This document shows positions 6,002 to 6,736 of a stretch of 6,736 bases of DNA, one piece after another. Below the pieces are notes generated by a model. It did no database searches. It was not told the origin of the DNA and worked only from the letters and a program-made list of their open reading frames with translations. Location: positions 1 through 6,736 of the forward strand of contig CAMWRO010000165.1 of the NCBI GenBank assembly GCA_947176615.1, in the 5' to 3' direction. The stretch's first letter is position 1. Every line of letters starts with the position of its first letter. The DNA comes from an uncultured Porphyromonadaceae bacterium (GTDB taxonomy: Bacteria; Bacteroidota; Bacteroidia; Bacteroidales; Muribaculaceae). A program made the translations under genes and the position numbers.

Positions 6002-6066
6002 CGATTACACTTCCAAATATCCCTAAAACCGGCAATATAAAGAAACGGCGCGATGCCTTTCTTCAT
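5974..6066 (-). CDS. Possible 30-residue small protein or leader peptide
   Basis: A 30-codon frame beginning MKKGIAPFLYIAGFRDIW and ending in TAG, then 44 nt to the phosphate transporter ATG. What supports it is position: its ATG lies about 20 nt after the predicted start of the promoter at 6093-6123, the normal leader length here, with the A/G-rich GAAAAGAG just upstream. A basic start, a short hydrophobic stretch (about 5-14) and a polar, aromatic-rich end (WKCNRF) can be seen. I do not recognise it. It could encode a small membrane-associated protein, act as a leader upstream of the transporter, or be chance; evolutionary conservation is unknown. Confidence 0.35.
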   Translation of the reverse strand: MKKGIAPFLYIAGFRDIWKCNRFDTKYLTA

Positions 6067-6092
6067 AATAACTACTCTTTTCAAAACGTGGA

Positions 6093-6123
6093 CAAAGTTA
6101 ATCTCCTTTTCCCGATTATGCAA
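6093..6123 (-). promoter_or_regulatory. Bacteroidota-type promoter upstream of the phosphate transporter
   Basis: On the - strand TTG (6123-6121) and TAACTTTG (6100-6093) are separated by 20 nt, both fitting the Bacteroidota -33/-7 pattern. Transcription would start near 6086, giving a leader of about 157 nt to the transporter ATG that includes the 30-codon frame. No PHO-box-like direct repeat is apparent around it. Confidence 0.6.
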
Positions 6124-6302
6124 GAGCATTCCGGAATAAGACAGCATCCGCACCATCCTTGGCAACAACCCTCTTGGATATCTTCTACTTTTCGTCATTC
6201 AGTCACGCATAATTCATGAAACTCTATCCATATAACAAAATCGAGCCGATTATGTTGCCGGAATTCAAGATGCGTCGGGACTTTTTCATGCAATTGAAAA
6301 GC
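6124..6302. other. Intergenic stretch with no supported gene
   Basis: Between the end of the outer-membrane protein gene and the transporter promoter I see no convincing gene and no strong terminator stem with a T-run. A - strand frame from 6198 runs through the promoter and has no recognisable motif. A + strand frame starting at 6216 continues antisense through the outer-membrane protein gene and looks like its shadow. Confidence 0.45.
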
Positions 6303-6736
6303 TCAGAAACGGCTCATTTCATCGGCTCCGGCCCCACGGCCTTTGTAACGGTCGCGCGTGACGTTAAACGTGTATTGCAGCGTGAGTTGGAACGTGCGCG
6401 AGGTGATGTGGCTGGACTTAAAAATTGTAACATCCTTATTATAGAAAGTAAAATCCCGCTGATTCTTATTAAAGATGTCATTAGCCTCCAATGTGATGCT
6501 GAGACTGTTTTTGAAAAAAGCCCTGTAGAGCTTGACGTTCACATAGGATGTTGACGACACCTTGGCGTTCTCGCCGTTTCCGGCACTCATCCATTGCAGG
6601 TCCACGTTCAGCCATGCATCGCCGGGAAGATGGACGGCATTCTGAAACTGAACGAGTCCAATCGGATTGTCAAGTTTTGTCCGTTTCCCGGCATAATCAA
6701 TTGACAACCATTGCTTGATGATACCGGCATTTACTT
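6303..6736 (-). CDS. Outer-membrane beta-barrel protein, C-terminal part (partial)
   Basis: The last 143 codons of a gene whose start lies beyond the right window edge; the frame is open to base 6736. The sequence shows alternating-residue strands typical of a TonB-dependent-receptor-like barrel: WLNVDLQWMS, SYVNVKLYRAFFKNSLSITLEAND, then the IFNKNQRDFTFYNK turn common before the last strands, and RTFQLTLQYTFNVTRDRYKG. The tail GRGAGADEMSRF closely resembles the conserved ending of Bacteroidota outer-membrane beta-barrel family proteins (the kind with an N-terminal carboxypeptidase-regulatory-like domain and plug), and the final Phe fits BAM recognition. Cargo or function cannot be told from this part. 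It is transcribed toward the phosphate transporter gene but is separated from it by about 370 nt and a promoter. Confidence 0.85.
   Translation of the reverse strand, partial: VNAGIIKQWLSIDYAGKRTKLDNPIGLVQFQNAVHLPGDAWLNVDLQWMSAGNGENAKVSSTSYVNVKLYRAFFKNSLSITLEANDIFNKNQRDFTFYNKDVTIFKSSHITSRTFQLTLQYTFNVTRDRYKGRGAGADEMSRF

Noticed and set aside
5974..6198. The longer 74-codon version of the frame upstream of the phosphate transporter
   Set aside because: Its first half contains the predicted promoter (6093-6123), so a transcript from that promoter would not include the upstream ATG; only the 30-codon 3' part is kept as a candidate.
6216..6554. A 112-codon + strand frame
   Set aside because: Most of it is antisense to the clearly recognisable outer-membrane barrel gene and it has no motif of its own.

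Overview
The window reads as chromosomal DNA from a member of the Bacteroidales (phylum Bacteroidota). Three things point there. Several genes are preceded by the Bacteroidota promoter -7 box TAnnTTTG rather than a sigma70 -10 box, and no strong Shine-Dalgarno sites are seen. The tmRNA tag reads GENNYALAA, the Bacteroidales type. The protein set (EFR1-type flavodoxin/ferredoxin, large PiT-PhoU phosphate transporter, SusC-era type outer-membrane beta-barrel ending) is typical of gut Bacteroidales such as Muribaculaceae or Porphyromonadaceae relatives. The family-level placement is inference.

Left part (1-1801, + strand): a stem-loop at the left edge, then a TAnnTTTG promoter and a leader of about 130 nt with its own stem-loops. 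A tight three-gene operon follows: a lipoprotein rhodanese (294-725), a 77-residue two-helix membrane protein coupled to it by an ATGA overlap (722-955), and a flavodoxin-like protein with two C-terminal 4Fe-4S motifs (968-1723). An intrinsic terminator closes the operon at 1754-1801.

Middle part (1822-3556, - strand): proC and a short ssb lie 11 nt apart behind a TACTTTTG promoter. They are followed by the tmRNA gene ssrA (1915-2309), which has its own TATCTTTG promoter and, about 60 nt past its 3' end, an intrinsic terminator. The operon on the left and ssrA on the right converge onto back-to-back terminators. Next to the ssrA terminator lies an exact 12-bp tandem repeat.

Right part (3611-6736, - strand): a large PiT-family phosphate transporter with a PhoU-like cytoplasmic tail, preceded by about 340 bp without a firm gene. 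That gap holds a good promoter (6093-6123) and a well-placed 30-codon reading frame. The window ends in the 3' part of an outer-membrane beta-barrel protein gene.

Most of the window is housekeeping: ribosome rescue, proline synthesis, DNA binding and phosphate uptake. The least explained unit is the rhodanese / small membrane protein / EFR1 operon, which suggests an envelope-linked sulfur or redox function. No CRISPR array, insertion sequence or defence system is visible.
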